Positions 46,930-59,358 of a stretch of 64,000 bases of DNA are shown here, piece after piece. Made by a program: the position numbers and the translations under genes. Numbering within the stretch: position 1 is the first letter of the stretch; each line of letters starts with the position of its first letter. The notes beneath the pieces were generated by a model. It was not told where the DNA came from. It did no database searches and saw only the letters and a program-made list of their open reading frames with translations. Source of the stretch: Botryotinia globosa (lineage: Eukaryota > Ascomycota > Leotiomycetes > Helotiales > Sclerotiniaceae); NCBI GenBank assembly GCA_014898425.1, contig RCSZ01000017.1:62001-126000 (forward strand), given 5' to 3'.

Positions 46930-47805
46930 TTAACAGGCGCTGACGACCTTTATAACGGGCGCAACATAATCTCTGTGTATTCTTTCCTGTCTCGCAAATC
47001 GTCTTTGCATATTTAGTTTGATCCTCGATGCATAAATCGCGTCCCAAGGACAAGTCGTCGGCGCAAAGCTTAACAGCGAGATATGGTGATCGTCTTCTGG
47101 ATGGAAAAGAAATTGGGAAGTGTGGTCCGAAAAGAGATCGTTCCTGGCACAAACATTGACAGTGACGATGAGTAGACAAAGATTCGGGAAACAATGACGA
47201 ATGATGTTTTCTGCCTCGCATTCTGCATTCAAGATGGATGTTCGAGAAATCACCAAACTTTCTACAGACTCAAAGATAGTCGGTAGAAACACTCTACAAT
47301 CGCCGTTCTTAACATAATTCACATTCCGCAGCCAATAACCTTGGACAGAACCAAAGTTGAGATCCTTGAGAAACAATGAATTGATCGCAAAGTTAATGGG
47401 AAGTGATTTGTATCTCGAATGTTCAGAAAATCGGTACCGCTTTAGAACCTCTTGCCTGGATTCGATACAAGTTGAAAGAAGAGGGTGCGGAGTTGTGTTG
47501 CGAAAGCTCCAAGAGGATAATCGCTGCTGCGAACTGGATGCTGTATCCGCGGAGGTCAAAAGCTCGAGCTCTACTATATGAGGCTCCTGGAAAGCAAGCG
47601 TCCAGATCTGAGCGCGAAGTTCAAGTGGTAAATTGCGAAAAAGCGAAAAAGTCGTCAACTTTGGCAAAGATGATCCATCCAAGATGCTATGCGGGCATAT
47701 ACCGATAGATTGAATGTATCTAGATGCAATGATGCGACGCATACTCCGCGTTATTGGGATGTGCTCCGCGACGGTGGTCTCTATCGAATGTTTGTCGATA
47801 CTCAT
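46930..47805 (-). CDS. 2EXR-domain protein
   Basis: Intronless from the ATG at 47805 (MSIDKHSIETT), 291 residues. An in-frame extension of 68 codons exists upstream but includes a poly-Lys/Pro segment and is less gene-like. The domain core FSLFRNLPLELRAQIWTLAF (residues about 53-72) is the hallmark F-x2-F-x2-LP-x-E-L-R-x2-IW of the fungal 2EXR family, followed by HPLLSTCIESRQEVLKRY, the family's second conserved block. 2EXR proteins form a large, rapidly expanding family in Sclerotinia- and Botrytis-like fungi. Function is unknown, although they are often compared to F-box-like modules; here that is family knowledge only. Confidence 0.8.
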   Translation of the reverse strand: MSIDKHSIETTVAEHIPITRSMRRIIASRYIQSIGICPHSILDGSSLPKLTTFSLFRNLPLELRAQIWTLAFQEPHIVELELLTSADTASSSQQRLSSWSFRNTTPHPLLSTCIESRQEVLKRYRFSEHSRYKSLPINFAINSLFLKDLNFGSVQGYWLRNVNYVKNGDCRVFLPTIFESVESLVISRTSILNAECEAENIIRHCFPNLCLLIVTVNVCARNDLFSDHTSQFLFHPEDDHHISLLSFAPTTCPWDAIYASRIKLNMQRRFARQERIHRDYVAPVIKVVSAC

Positions 47806-49199
47806 CTTGGAGGACAGCAAGCAATGCAACGATTTTGAAATTTGAGTGTTATCAAATGGAGGTTTTTTTTTTTCAAACAGAAACTTTGAAAAGAAACCTG
47901 CAGTTATAACCCAGTAGCATGAGGGGAGCAACAGCTTCAGGTCAACCAACACACAAGTGGGCCTTCCATCTTGAGCTGGAAATGCGCGCGTAACGAGACC
48001 ATCCTTCATTGAGGCTTAATTCGACTTCAGATACCTCAATATCCCTCGACGGAATCGGTAGAGCAAAGTTGGAAGGTTCTTCATCATCGATATTTCTGTT
48101 CGTTCGCGGATATCTATCTGCAACCGTATGAGGAAAGTGCAGTCGAACACGAAGAAATGAAATGCGCGAAGCGAAGTCTTAAAATATCAATTGAAAACAT
48201 CTTGAAAGATATCATTCAGTTCGATGCCATACTATGAATCGAAGAAAAAAACTTAGAAGAGACAGATGTTCAAGAGGTTGGGGCATCACAAACCAGAAGT
48301 CTCGGAATAAAGTATAAAGTTATTTATATTTACGATGACTAAGCTACTTTAACGTGTGTAGATCTTGTTTAACTTAAAAGGTTACTACACCTTCAGATCA
48401 AGAATCTGCACGCAAATTTGATCCAACAGGTGAAATGAAATTCATTTCTATGTCGCCACAAGCCTACAGAATATTCCTTTAAATCATCAATCATTTGTGT
48501 TCTTCTCTGGATCGTTTGTCACCTTGACAACAATCATACACGCCAAAATATATTCTCTATTGACCCTTAAGGCTTCTGGAACTCGCTCTAGTGTTTCAAT
48601 ACCGGACGTTTGGATTAAGATTGATCAAGGAAGTCGAGAAAGCTACAATGTAGGGTGGGAATAGATGTCGTGAATATCCTGGAGCATATAATCCAGTCAG
48701 ATAAGCATGCTCTTGTACAGAGTCCTTTCCGTTCAAGTGGACATTGTTATTATCAGTGGCATATCTGGTATACTATTTAAACTACTCTACCTATGTAGGT
48801 AGTAATCATATACAAAAGGTAATCACGTTTCTCTCTTCTCATCACCGTCATGTTTTCAAAATTGGCTCTGAAATTCCAGGAGGTATCATCCGATAAAGAC
48901 AGCTCAGTAGCAACTCCAATGTCCCGTTTCAATTCAGGCTCCCACGCTTCATCATCCTATGTCTCTTTGGATAGTCATCCTATAAAGTCGCCCGCTTGAA
49001 GAGCTGACTATTAAACACTTCTTTAACCATACAAAAGCAATTGTCAGCGAGCCTTGAGTGGAACAAATTCAATATTATCAGACTCTGAGCAGATCAAAGC
49101 AATTCTCTTCCTGGCATCTCTTTTTAATTTCATACATCAATTTTCTCCCGTCGCCAAAATCCTCTCTCCAAAAAAATGACAAAGGACGAGGTGATCCAG
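47806..49199. other. Intergenic
   Basis: Upstream region of the 2EXR gene, including a T-rich tract near 47862-47872. No gene is supported. Confidence 0.4.
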
Positions 49200-49385
49200 T
49201 AGACCGAAGGTGGATGTAGTAAAAGGATGCAAAATAGCAAAAGTTCAGGCCCCGAATTGGGGCCCTACATCTTTGTTGACCTATTTCGCGGTATCAATGA
49301 CTCCGAAGGGATCGAATGCTCCCCACAAAGATACCGCGCGCACCTCGAGTTGTCGTATCTAACCATTAAGCTAGAGTGCCGTGTT
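49200..49385 (-). mobile_element. SINE-like segment with tRNA-type A and B boxes
   Basis: On the minus strand a tRNA-like promoter is visible. The A box TAGCTTAATGG is at 49363-49373 and the B box GCATTCGATCC at 49309-49319, 54 nt apart, longer than the usual 44 for an intronless tRNA. The 5' end GGCACTC is followed by GATAC and GGTATC stems, but no complete cloverleaf with paired acceptor and T stems can be formed. Downstream the sequence carries a GGGCCCCAATTCGGGGCC hairpin. This fits a degenerate tRNA-derived SINE head better than a functional tRNA. No second copy was seen in this window. Confidence 0.4.
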
Positions 49386-50339
49386 GTCATACCACCAATT
49401 GACGAGAGTACGTGCGATCTCTTCGATTATATTTAAGAATTAGGCGAAAATCAGCATTGAAATACAATGGCGCGAGAAAGCGGGTGGCATTGATGTTCAA
49501 AAGTGAATGTCGGAGACCAAAGTTTGGGTCAAGGCAGTCAGTTCTCTTTCCCAAGTCAAAAAATTGTTGCCACAGCCCGCACTCGGTTCAATACATATAC
49601 ATCAATAACACGGTCAACGTTGAAGTGGACATCGATGTGTTATAGCTCTTTCTGTTCGGGAAATCTTCCGACATTGGTGTCTTCGAAATCACCTTGATTG
49701 CTTGCTGCAAAAAGCATATATGAAGATACCTTTGCCGAAAAGCCACGACCAGAACATCCATTGATTAGGAGACCACCTGGGCATGCGGCAGATTATTTCT
49801 CGGTCATGATCTCAGCCACAGTAAAAGGACTGTTGTGACTTGAAACCTCATTCAGAATGCTTTCCAGCGGAAAATCTCCAGTCTACCAGCAACCTACCTT
49901 GCCAATCATTTCATCAAAAATTCAAAAGACTCTAGGGGTCAACCCGATCTCTCGAAGATATGCTTTTTCCTTTACGATGGCGACTGGAATGTTGATTTCA
50001 ACGAAATAGAACCTCTTCGGACCTGGTCTTACGACGTCGAAGTAACATGCGGATGGCTTCACAAAAACACACAACATTCGTTGATGCGTTTATGCACTCA
50101 ATTATTCTTCTTCATCAAACGGGCGATACGCAGTTGAGTGTATGTTTTGTGATGGGATAGAAATAAATCTTTATTGATTTTTTGAAGCTCCAAATCGCCG
50201 ATGTAAAGGTTCAGAGGTTACAACACTGAATGTTGCACCTTCGTTTCAACTTTGATTTGAGCCTATTGTCAGGCGATGAGATCAAAGGCTATGACCAGTT
50301 TGACTTCTAACCAAATTTCAATTACACTCAAATTGTTTA
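49386..50339. other. Intergenic, decayed
   Basis: Between the SINE-like segment and the AT-rich block. Overlapping short frames, no motif, no gene supported. Confidence 0.4.
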
Positions 50340-50790
50340 TCGGATTTTTCGGCGGTGCGAATAAAAAAAGTTACGAGATAATACACATGTAGGTTGGGCA
50401 TATATAATATAATATTTGAACGTATTAGTCAACAAATTACATTATATAATATTAATCAAGTAAAATATATATCGATTTTTCCTATATAATAGATTTGAAA
50501 GAAAAATTCGATTGAAATTTTTATAAAAATAATTTTTTTTAAATCATGTAATTTATATTATATAAAAGATTATATGATATAAGTTATATAATATAAATAT
50601 CTTTTAAATTTTATAATAACTTTTTGTATTATTTATTAAAGAATACCTTCGAATTTTCTTTACTTTTATTTATTCTAAGGGTTTCATTGATCGTTAAATT
50701 ATATGTATAATCTTAACGTAATATTTTATACCAATCAAAAAACGTTATATTATAAAAATATGTAATCCTCAGTCAGATTATAATTTACCC
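50340..50790. repeat. AT-rich block, RIP-like
   Basis: Nearly pure A+T sequence with dense TATA, ATAT and TTAAA words and almost no C or G, abruptly different from both flanks. In ascomycetes such blocks commonly result from repeat-induced point mutation of an old transposon; the original element cannot be identified by eye. Confidence 0.65.
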
Positions 50791-51986
50791 AACCCTACAC
50801 ACATGCACCGAAGTGGTACGCAAGCATCTCAATCATAACATTCCTCAATTATCAACCAAATTCCAAATCCACACCCTCGTTTTCAACAAGAATTCCGCCA
50901 AGCATAGTTTCCACACACAAGCGCACAAATAATCTCCATTTGCACTCGCAACATCGCCTCTATCAAATCGCCATGATCCAACGCGTGCAACAATAAAAGC
51001 CGACGATCTCCCTATCTCGTGATCACTAAGGCATTGCCAAGACCAATTCAGCTGGCACTTAATCAAAATGGATGAATCTCATTGGTGGATCTCTCACCCA
51101 CCTCCTGCCGAATTCTCCTGCACACATCTTCACATCCAGGCACAGATACTCGTGCGGCCAGAAAGTATGCAACTCCTCATGTACTCCTGTCTCAATTGCA
51201 TTGAGCCACTGTGGGGAAGCTCCCTAGTACTTGAGAGGCATAAATCAATGAAATTTGTGCTGAAAGCAGTAGAACTTCAATATAAGTGAGCCATTCAATT
51301 AATTGATTTTTCGAAATCTCTATTTAATATAGTGGGATCAAAAGAAGCAGTGGATTTCATTGGCCTATTGAAGCTGACATCGCGTATTTAGCGCCGGAGT
51401 GGCATAACCGGTTACTTTCTGGCCGCACGAGTAGTTACTTGTCAAATGAGGGGACCCGCGCCAAAAATCTGGGGTATACCGAATCTGCAACGTGAGCGAA
51501 GATCTACCGAGTGCGAAGTTTGCGACTGGTGGTTATATTTCATTGTTCGGACGAAGAATAAGCTTAACATGCACGATGAAGTTTCCGTCTTGGCGTTTTG
51601 CTCAGATGAATAATTGCTGAGGTGGGTGGGTTGCTCGGGTGGAGATTGTACGAGGAGCATGGGAAACTTTTGGGGGTTTTTTGGCGCCTTGAATTGCAGG
51701 GCGTCCATATGCGGATTTGTAAGTGGAGGTTTATGCGAAACCTGGTGGCTAGCAGAAAGTAAATTTGATTGAAGGGGAAGGGGAACTGGGCGCCGAGAAT
51801 CTCGCTCGTATTGAGGGGACCAGATGGAGAAATTGGATTATGTTTCCGCATGATGGGTCGAAGGTTAGGAAAACTCTATAAAGAGAAGACGATCGGCTCG
51901 AAAATCAGAAAGCTTGTCTCGAACAGCATCTGTCAATTTTGCAGCAATTCTTGGCATCGATCTCATACCATCTCAAATCATTCATC
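50791..51986. other. Upstream region of the acetylesterase
   Basis: No supported gene; a 73-codon frame at 51068-51289 is motif-free. A CTCTATAAAGAG word near 51884, about 100 bp before the ATG at 51987, is a plausible TATA element for the next gene. Confidence 0.4.
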
Positions 51987-52978
51987 ATGAAGGTTTCCGT
52001 TAAAGTTTTGCTTTCCGCGCTCGCGGCTCAGGTATGCGCAGTGCCAACATTGTATTTGGCTGGTGATTCCACCATGGCGCTTGGTGGCGGTGGAACTGGT
52101 ACTCAAGGTTTGTGCTTTTGTTCTCCATCCTGGACGTCATATAGGAGTGTGGAAATTTGTCTGACATATCCTGTGTATAGGATTCGGTGAATACCTTAAA
52201 TACAGTTTCACCGGCATCAACGTCGTGAACAAAGCCGTTGCCGGACGATCCGCCCGCTCATATTGGAATGAAGGGAAATTCGCTGCATTGGCCGATTTGG
52301 TTGTTGCTGGCGATTATGTTCTTTTGTATGTCATCAATGATTCCCTTTTTTACTGATAAACATGTGCTAATTAATTATCAGCGAGTTTGGTCACAACGAT
52401 GGAGGCTCTTTGACCACAACCGATAACCTCCGTACCGATTGCTATGGAGGCGGTACCGAGACGTGCATTTCTCCTGTTACAGGGGAGACCGTGTATACAT
52501 ATGTATTCTACCTCTTGCAAGCAGGGTATGTTTCTCTCCCCCACAGCATTTTCCAATTCTCCATTCCCGCAGTCCTTACCCCATCAAAAGCACCAACTCA
52601 ACTAACACTCCTTCCAGACGTCTCATAACCGCCAAAGGCGCACACTTGATCGTCGCCTCGCCCACTCCCAACAACTTATGGGAAACCGGCACCTGGTCCT
52701 ACACATCCCCCCGCTTTACCGGATATGGAAAATCCGTCGTCACTTCTCTTGGCTCGCTGGCCTCCTTTGTCGACCACGGCACATATGTTGCGAATATTTA
52801 CAAGACGCTTGGTGCTACGACTGTCGATGCGTATTATCCAAATGATCACACGCATACCAGTCCCGCAGGCGCAAATACTGTGGCGGCTGCATTCATGAAG
52901 GGTCTTATGTGTGGAGGAAGTGCTTTGAGTGCGTATAGCAAGAATACTACCAGTAGTATTGCGGGAAGCTGTGTTTAA
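51987..52978 (+). CDS. Rhamnogalacturonan acetylesterase-like SGNH hydrolase (four exons)
   Basis: Predicted secreted CE12-type esterase that removes acetyl groups from pectic rhamnogalacturonan, helping lyases and hydrolases digest plant cell wall. Model: 51987-52107, 52181-52325, 52382-52525 and 52618-52978; phases agree and give 256 residues, normal for the family. A signal peptide (1 to about 18) precedes the block I motif LAGDSTMA with the nucleophile S28. Block II is VAGRSARSY, and the block III motif FGHNDGG spans an exon start. The C-terminal [18 protein letters not shown] holds the catalytic Asp and His. It converges with the flavin oxidoreductase gene, 191 bp apart. The secreted product fits a plant-associated lifestyle. 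Confidence 0.92.
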
Positions 52979-53169
52979 GTTGGACGATGACGAGTATTTG
53001 GGTAATGTGACAAATAGGGGTTGTGGTGGGGATCTGAAAGAGAAGATTCTTTGTATATATGTACATATTCTATATTCAAATCTATATCTATATCCAAACG
53101 CATCTGCCTATAACTCCTCTGTCCATAATCCATCTACCTGTAACTACTCTGTCTATATCTTACAATGAT

Positions 53170-54588
53170 CTATACCTTGGTATTGACAGGCGTCATGCCC
53201 TTCGCCATTCTCTGAATTTGTGACGAATAATACATGCTCTGGTAACCAGCCCCGACCTGTTTGATAGGCATGTGGCGGACCAAAAATGGTGGGGAGAGTG
53301 GTTTGAGAGTGATGTTTGCTTCCTCGTCAGGTATGTCTTTATTGAGGATAATCTCGTTTGGCAATTTGGGAATTACGGCAGCGGGTCGGGCAATGCCAAT
53401 GAGATCACATCCTCCCGACTTCAAAGCCTCCTCCATACCGATTCTTGTGCGGAAACCTCCGGTGACCATCAAGAGGACAGAAGGAAATTGTTTGCGTACT
53501 GTTTGAGCGAATTCGAGAAAGAAACTTTCGCGAGAAGAAGTCGTAGGCGCTGAAGACGGTTCACCCATCATACGAGGATTCTCGTAGCTTCCTCCAGAAA
53601 TCTCGATAAAGTCGACTCCGGCTTCTACTATACACCTGATTTGCTCCATGCTATCTTCCAACGACTCATTGGAAGCAGCATCCACACTGTTCATCTTGAT
53701 ACCAATGCAGAACTCCTTACTTGTTTGCTTTCTGACTTCATTGATGATTCTTACTACGACTTCAGCTCTCTTTTTGGCTGTACCGCCAAACTCATCGGTT
53801 CGGAGATTGGACTCAGGAGACAGGAATTGTGCTAGCAAGTAGCCGTGTCTATAATTGAATCAATAAGACCAATCCTGAGGGGGAACAGAAAGTTAGGGGG
53901 CAACTTACGCGCCATGGAGTTCAACACCCTTGAATCCCGCCTCGAAACTTTGCTTTGCAGCCAACACAAACTCATCAATGATGCCACCCGGTCCAGAAAT
54001 CTCGTCAATCGTCAATTCGCGTGGTGTGCCGAACATTAACGCAGCAACGGTCCGTTCGATGAAACTACTTCCAAAATTTATTGCCACGGCGGAAGGAGCG
54101 ACAGTTTTTGAGAAGAGACCGCGGTCACCAGCTCCAAGGGGTGATTGTCTACCGGCATGACATATTTGGACTATGGTGGGTGTTCCAGAGCGTTGGGAGG
54201 TTGCCGCCCAGGATTTCCACATGGCTTTGGTCTCTTCTGTGGGTCTGGGAGTGCTAGCTACGTCTTTGTGGCCTCCGAGGTATTTGGAAGACACTTGAAT
54301 GTTTCCTATTATCTGAATTAGTGTTTGGAGACTTGAAGTTGGTAGTAATGCACTCCTGATTCGTACCTGTCATAACCATTCCCCATCCACCGTCAGCCCA
54401 AGTGCCATATACCTTCAAAAATGATTCATCAGGAACATGAGTCGTCGACATGGCTTCAGCCATTGCACCCTGTGCAAGAATATTAGCATTATGGGGACAC
54501 TATCGACAAAATTGATGTTTCATACCTTGCAAAGACGATTTGGTAGGGTCAAGCCACATGGTAATGTGATCTTCTCGGAAAGTAACAT
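53170..54588 (-). CDS. NADH:flavin oxidoreductase, old yellow enzyme family (four exons)
   Basis: FMN-dependent TIM-barrel enzyme expected to reduce activated alkenes (enones) or similar substrates with NAD(P)H. Model: complement of 53170-53848, 53909-54305, 54367-54469 and 54526-54588; all phases match, 413 residues. Family features in order are ITLPCGLTLPNRLCKGAMAE at the start, WGMVMTGN, VQICHAGRQSPLG, then VELHGAHGYLLAQFLSP with the flavin/substrate His region. FDFIEISGG-like FIEISGGSYENP, VTGGFRTRIGM and LIGIARPAAVIP follow near the phosphate-binding C-terminal end. The 5' side has a tandem CATGACATGACATGA stretch (about 54876-54890). No biosynthetic cluster surrounds it, so the physiological substrate is unknown. 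Confidence 0.93.
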
Positions 54589-56749
54589 GACGGAACGGTT
54601 CTTCTGATTTTCGATAAGAGTATGGTGGTGATATGTGGTATCTAGATTGAAGTCAACTTTTTCGAGAATTTTCAAAGTTTTATATAGTCCCAATCACCGG
54701 GTACCCATCGTGTCTTGAAAGGAGGACCGGGACCTGATTTGAAAGCACCATCTCGTCGGACTTTGATCGGATAGATAATTGAGCCGACTTGGAGTGGATC
54801 ATGAAAGTGAAAAAATTGATAGTGATATCATATCAGCGTTTGAGTTTTCACGACGACAACAATGTGAAGAAATCATGACATGACATGACATGAGAATGAT
54901 GGTCTAATATGTCAACAATGTGCATAATTTATGTGTAAGGTTACCGGTAGTTGTCAGCTCATTACTTCTAGTAGGCTTTCGGATGAATTTTATGTACTCC
55001 ATAGGCTACTTACTGTACCTACCTACCCGCCTACAGTATACGAAAGAAAGCGAGGACGGCTTACTAATAAAGGTGCTGACAAAGCTTCCATGGCACCTCC
55101 ACCACTCCACCACTCCAACATATGAACAAAACACAACAGTAAAAAAGGTTTCTCGCTCAGTCTTGGTAATGGAGCAATCAATTACTACATTATCCATATT
55201 ATCCATATTATCCATATTGTCAGGACTGGCGCTCCATTTATATATATCATTGAGCCTTCCCACATTTCTTCAGAAGATCAATTCAGTTACATACTGGCTT
55301 GATCTAGGCAAGCATAATCAGATGCTATTAACACAAAACATCAAATCCTGGTTCAAAACCCAAGGCTCTCTCTTTGTGTGCCATATTGCTAATTGCATTC
55401 CACTCGATTGCGGACCATGTCTCAACAGCGCACTGGATGACACAATTAACCCGGGAAATCTTACTATTTTGTTGCAGATTTGGAGAAAATTGGTGGGAGA
55501 ACACATCGCTGGTTTGAGTTACAGTATGGCAAATGACTGCAACACGGTTATTATTGATCTGCTCAACCATTAACGGGATTGATCTGTCAACCTTGGTCAT
55601 CCTACCACCCTAGCATTCAACCTCAAGCCCAGAACTCACCAAAACATGGGCCATTTATGCATATTCGTGTCTTTTCTCAGAGAATGGAAGAGACTTGACT
55701 CCTCAAGCTAGGCATTGGCAGAGAAAGCGAGGGTTGGACAGAAGCACATGAATGATGAAGATACATGATCTTCGACGTTTCTGGCCATCGACAAAGTATG
55801 TGGAGGTGGGCAGAAGAGTCACTGCATCGTGCTTCATATAGCAACTTTCATTGATGCATTCAACAATCTGTTGGTGCTTGCTAGGCGTCGTAAATTACAG
55901 GGGTGGAATGCGTAGTGCGCTCTCAATATGGTACACCCCACATCAGCATCAAATTCAACACCGATTGAGCGCAATCATTCTGGGAAGGAAATTGGTTCAT
56001 CAAATATCTCGCGTCAGCCTGAATGCGCCGCAAATTCTCATTGCGGGATCCCTCACGACTCGGGTCCATATCGATGGTCTGAATTCATGTTAGAAATACC
56101 AACGGCGGCCATTTGCCAACCATCGATATTCGATAGTAGGGCGCCAGTATAAGTCTACGAAAGGATTCGGGTCGAATCTTCCGAACGTTTTTTACGCCGC
56201 ATGATCCACTATACAAACGAATGACCTACACGAGATCTATTCCTGTTATTGATGACTTTGGCTTGTGGAGTCCAGGCCGTGTGTGACGAGCTGCTGACCG
56301 GTTCAACACCGAAGAATTCCGGCAAAAGAGGAGAGCGATAGTCCTCAGCTGGACTCGTGGCCGAGGTTTCTAGCCGAGCTGAATGTGAGAACGAATCATT
56401 CTATCGCAGAAGCCGTACTTGATCACCGTCAGACTGGTTGACACGGCATCACTAGCCTGTGTGACATTCCAAGCCTTGTCAGCATACAGCTCGTGCTTCC
56501 TTCTCCACGCTTACTGCAGGTCCATTGGGAGGGCTTTGAGATCTGCCCACAATCTATTATTGAGTGTTCCACGCGAGATCTGCCACGCGGTTTCCACGCT
56601 ACGATACCTTAGCGGGACATTGACGCTGGTCAAAACTAGAAAACGCTTGTAGTTCCGATTCCGAAACCGAATGAAAGGAATATACGATAGGAACGAACCC
56701 CGAGTCAAAAGATTTTACTTTCCTCCAACTACATTGATTAATTGAATAT
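54589..56749. other. Intergenic, weak open frames
   Basis: A 217-codon plus-strand frame (54920-55573) is probably spurious: its middle is the translation of a 9-bp microsatellite, it has no motif, and both strands are open. Nothing else is supported. Confidence 0.4.
55189..55218. repeat. 9-bp microsatellite ATTATCCAT, three-plus copies
   Basis: ATTATCCAT occurs at 55189, 55198 and 55207, followed by a degenerate fourth copy. It generates the repeated Leu-Ser-Ile residues in the plus-strand frame. Confidence 0.8.
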
Positions 56750-56771
56750 AAAAAATCATCTGATCGCAAGT

Positions 56772-57020
56772 TCTTACCTCAACAACAATATCGAAAGCTA
56801 GACTCGGGTCAACGATCAAGATGTTCTTTTTTCTGATGTCGTGATAATCATCGTATGATTGTTCAAAAGACATGAATTTGCACCAACGCATACTTGCGAA
56901 ATCGAGTTTAGAATACCCACAATTTCTCCAGTCTTGAGCAGCAGCTATCTCCAATAGGGCATGCTTGACGAGGCTGGGGAAACGGATTGAGAGTGGGCGT
57001 TTGGAGGAGAGTAATTAGGC
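56772..57020 (-). pseudogene. Coding-like exon relic, unknown family
   Basis: Minus-strand reading gives an open, well-balanced protein segment: SKRPLSIRFPSLVKHALLE, then AAAQDWRNCGYSKLDFASM, RWCKFMSFEQSYDDYHDI and a strand-like ILIVDPSLAFDIVVE that ends exactly at GAG followed by GTAAGAAC, a good donor. Upstream the frame closes at a TAA within about 10 codons, and no start codon in good context is seen. Downstream an acceptor GTGGGCAG at about 56545 would add only a few codons. I read it as a surviving exon of a lost gene. No family is recognised. Confidence 0.4.
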
Positions 57021-59358
57021 AGACATTCCGATCCGAAATATCCAAGAACACTAACGCCAACAAGTCAACGAAACAGTCGAGAATGGATCACAAAAAATGG
57101 GTTCCTTGGGCCTAGAAACAAAGTCAAACAGCTTGCCCAAATATTGGCAGCCTTAATCCTAACCAAGAAAGGACTTCAGAGCCTCCAAACGGATAAGCCA
57201 ACCGAAATACACCTCTCAGCTTGCGATTGCTAGACATATCGTCTCCGTGGTTGTATTCACAAGCTAAGTACCAGATTACTGTAGGTACTTCATATTGTCT
57301 TTTGTGTACATACCACTTGGCACAAACATGGGCGGGTTTTACAAAGAGGTGTGATTATTTGTAACACATCTCTTTCTCAAACTATTTGTTCAAAGTACTC
57401 CTCGTGGACATATACATACTCCGTATCTCCATTGAAAATCTACCTCCCTTCTCGGGAGTCTTGCCGCTCGAATGCATAATTGCGCGTGAAATACCGCCAT
57501 ATTTTCAGAATACGGCGGGGGTTTCGAGCAAGTGTGAACGAAGATGTTACCCAGCGCGGGCGGACACCCAAATTTTGATTTACCCCCAATAGTGTAATGC
57601 CATTAATCTGGTAACGTTGATATCTGCAGTCAATGATGATGGTCTTTCTCAAATTATCACCGATGAAGAATTTTCACCCGCAATCTCCCTCAAAGTCGTT
57701 CATGCAACTCTGTACCGTTATCGTACCACATAAACCCCGTGTGTTATTTGTGGCTTTTAGGCAGCTGCAATGATCTATTTTTGGGACTCTAAACCTTCTT
57801 GCCCGTCTTCAGAGCTGTAGAGACGGTTGCTACCAGCACGTCCATGGCTTATGCAGGAGACACAAGATGATTTACGGCGCTATAAGCACTCAAAACATAC
57901 GACCTTTCAGATTGTATAGTATACAATTAGATGAATTTGATTTCAAAGCTAATTCCGGGATCTACGCCCATTCTGGGTTGACAAGGGTCAGAATGCAGAA
58001 GGCAACAATTAGCAAGGATGTTTAGTAGCTAAACCAATAGGAATGAAGCGAAGGCCACCACTCAAAATCTTTATCAGATGAGACCTACTACATTAGGGGA
58101 TCGCCAAGAAAATCTTAGCAGCGGGATGGCGCAAATACTCATGTTTTCTGTGGACAAAACGAACTGAAATTCGCAGATGCCCACGGCAGTTATTTTTTGG
58201 TTACTTCGAAAAACGTTGTATTGCTTGAACCCATGAATGTTTCATTCATGGTAACTCTTAGAATGTTTGCGATAAGGATTGGAAATTCGATTTCTAATCT
58301 CAATTCTTCAACTGACTGTTAACTGCTTGTGGCTAATGCAGCAAACGGTATCTTATTGGATGAATTGTGAATCCTACCGCGGAGAGGCGTTCGCCCCTAG
58401 TAATTTAGTTACCAGGGGAGGCTGTCCGTAGCTGGCAAGCCTAGACGATACTCTCGTATGAACAGAAAGAGTTCATGATGTCTGTGCTAAGATTATTTCT
58501 ATCGTTTATTTCTCGTAGATTCATGTTTCAACTCAGGTTAGGGTTATTGATACAAACATTTTCTTTGAATATTGATCAGTACGCCTGGGCACGTAAGCAA
58601 GAAATTAAGCTTATGGTAAATGGATGGAATTCAAAAGGTAGGCTATGCCCTAGGGTATATGACAACGATGGTGGTATTGGTGGCATCAGTGGCATCAGTG
58701 GCACGAGTGGCTGCAGATTAACCATGTACACCTACCGGGTTCTCCCCCTTGCTCTGGCGTTTTATCTAGTCCTCCACATAATTATCTTGTGGGGCGTAAG
58801 ATCATTTCAAGAACATTACATCAGCGAATCACTTTGGATTTTATATCTTCAGTCTTTAGGAAACCCGATAATTCTTTTTATGGTGGCATCTGATACAAAC
58901 TAAAAACGCCGATTTTTGTGAGATTTATTGTTGTCTGTTGATTTCGCGACCGATACTACTTTCCAAACTCGAACTCGGGGTCCCGTAAACAATGCTCCCT
59001 CAAGCTGAATCTTGACATCGAATCTTGAAGATCGTGAACAGAACATCTGAGAAGACAATGGAGGATTGGAAATCGGAGTTCAGGAGTCTTCTGAATTGGA
59101 TGAAGTAACATTATCAGCTTGACAGTGTTTGAGATTCGTACTGTCGACGGCGACGATAAATAGCACAGTTGTTCCCCGTTCTCAAAAACGTATCCATCAT
59201 CAGCTTCTCACTACTCTTCCTCAAGAGATCAACGGATCACATTCAGAGATCTCTCGGCAACTTCATTGCGCAAAAGTCTACCTTGTATCTAGAAAACAAC
59301 TTAGTTCGACAAGACTTCATCCGCTCCAAACAGATTCTGATATCGATCGATCTCAAAC
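57021..59358. other. Intergenic
   Basis: No supported gene over about 2.3 kb. A 142-codon plus-strand frame (58475-58903) has a GGIGGISGISGTSG repeat from a GGCATCAGT microsatellite and no motif. Confidence 0.4.

Noticed and set aside
54920..55573. 217-codon plus-strand frame
   Set aside because: Its centre is a translated microsatellite, both strands are open, and there is no domain or splice support.
58475..58903. 142-codon plus-strand frame with GGISGISGTSG
   Set aside because: The repeat derives from a GGCATCAGT microsatellite and no motif or start context supports a gene.
59169..59358. Upstream extension of the GMC open frame
   Set aside because: The encoded N-terminus is unlike the family, and a signal peptide with a consistent intron lies further downstream.
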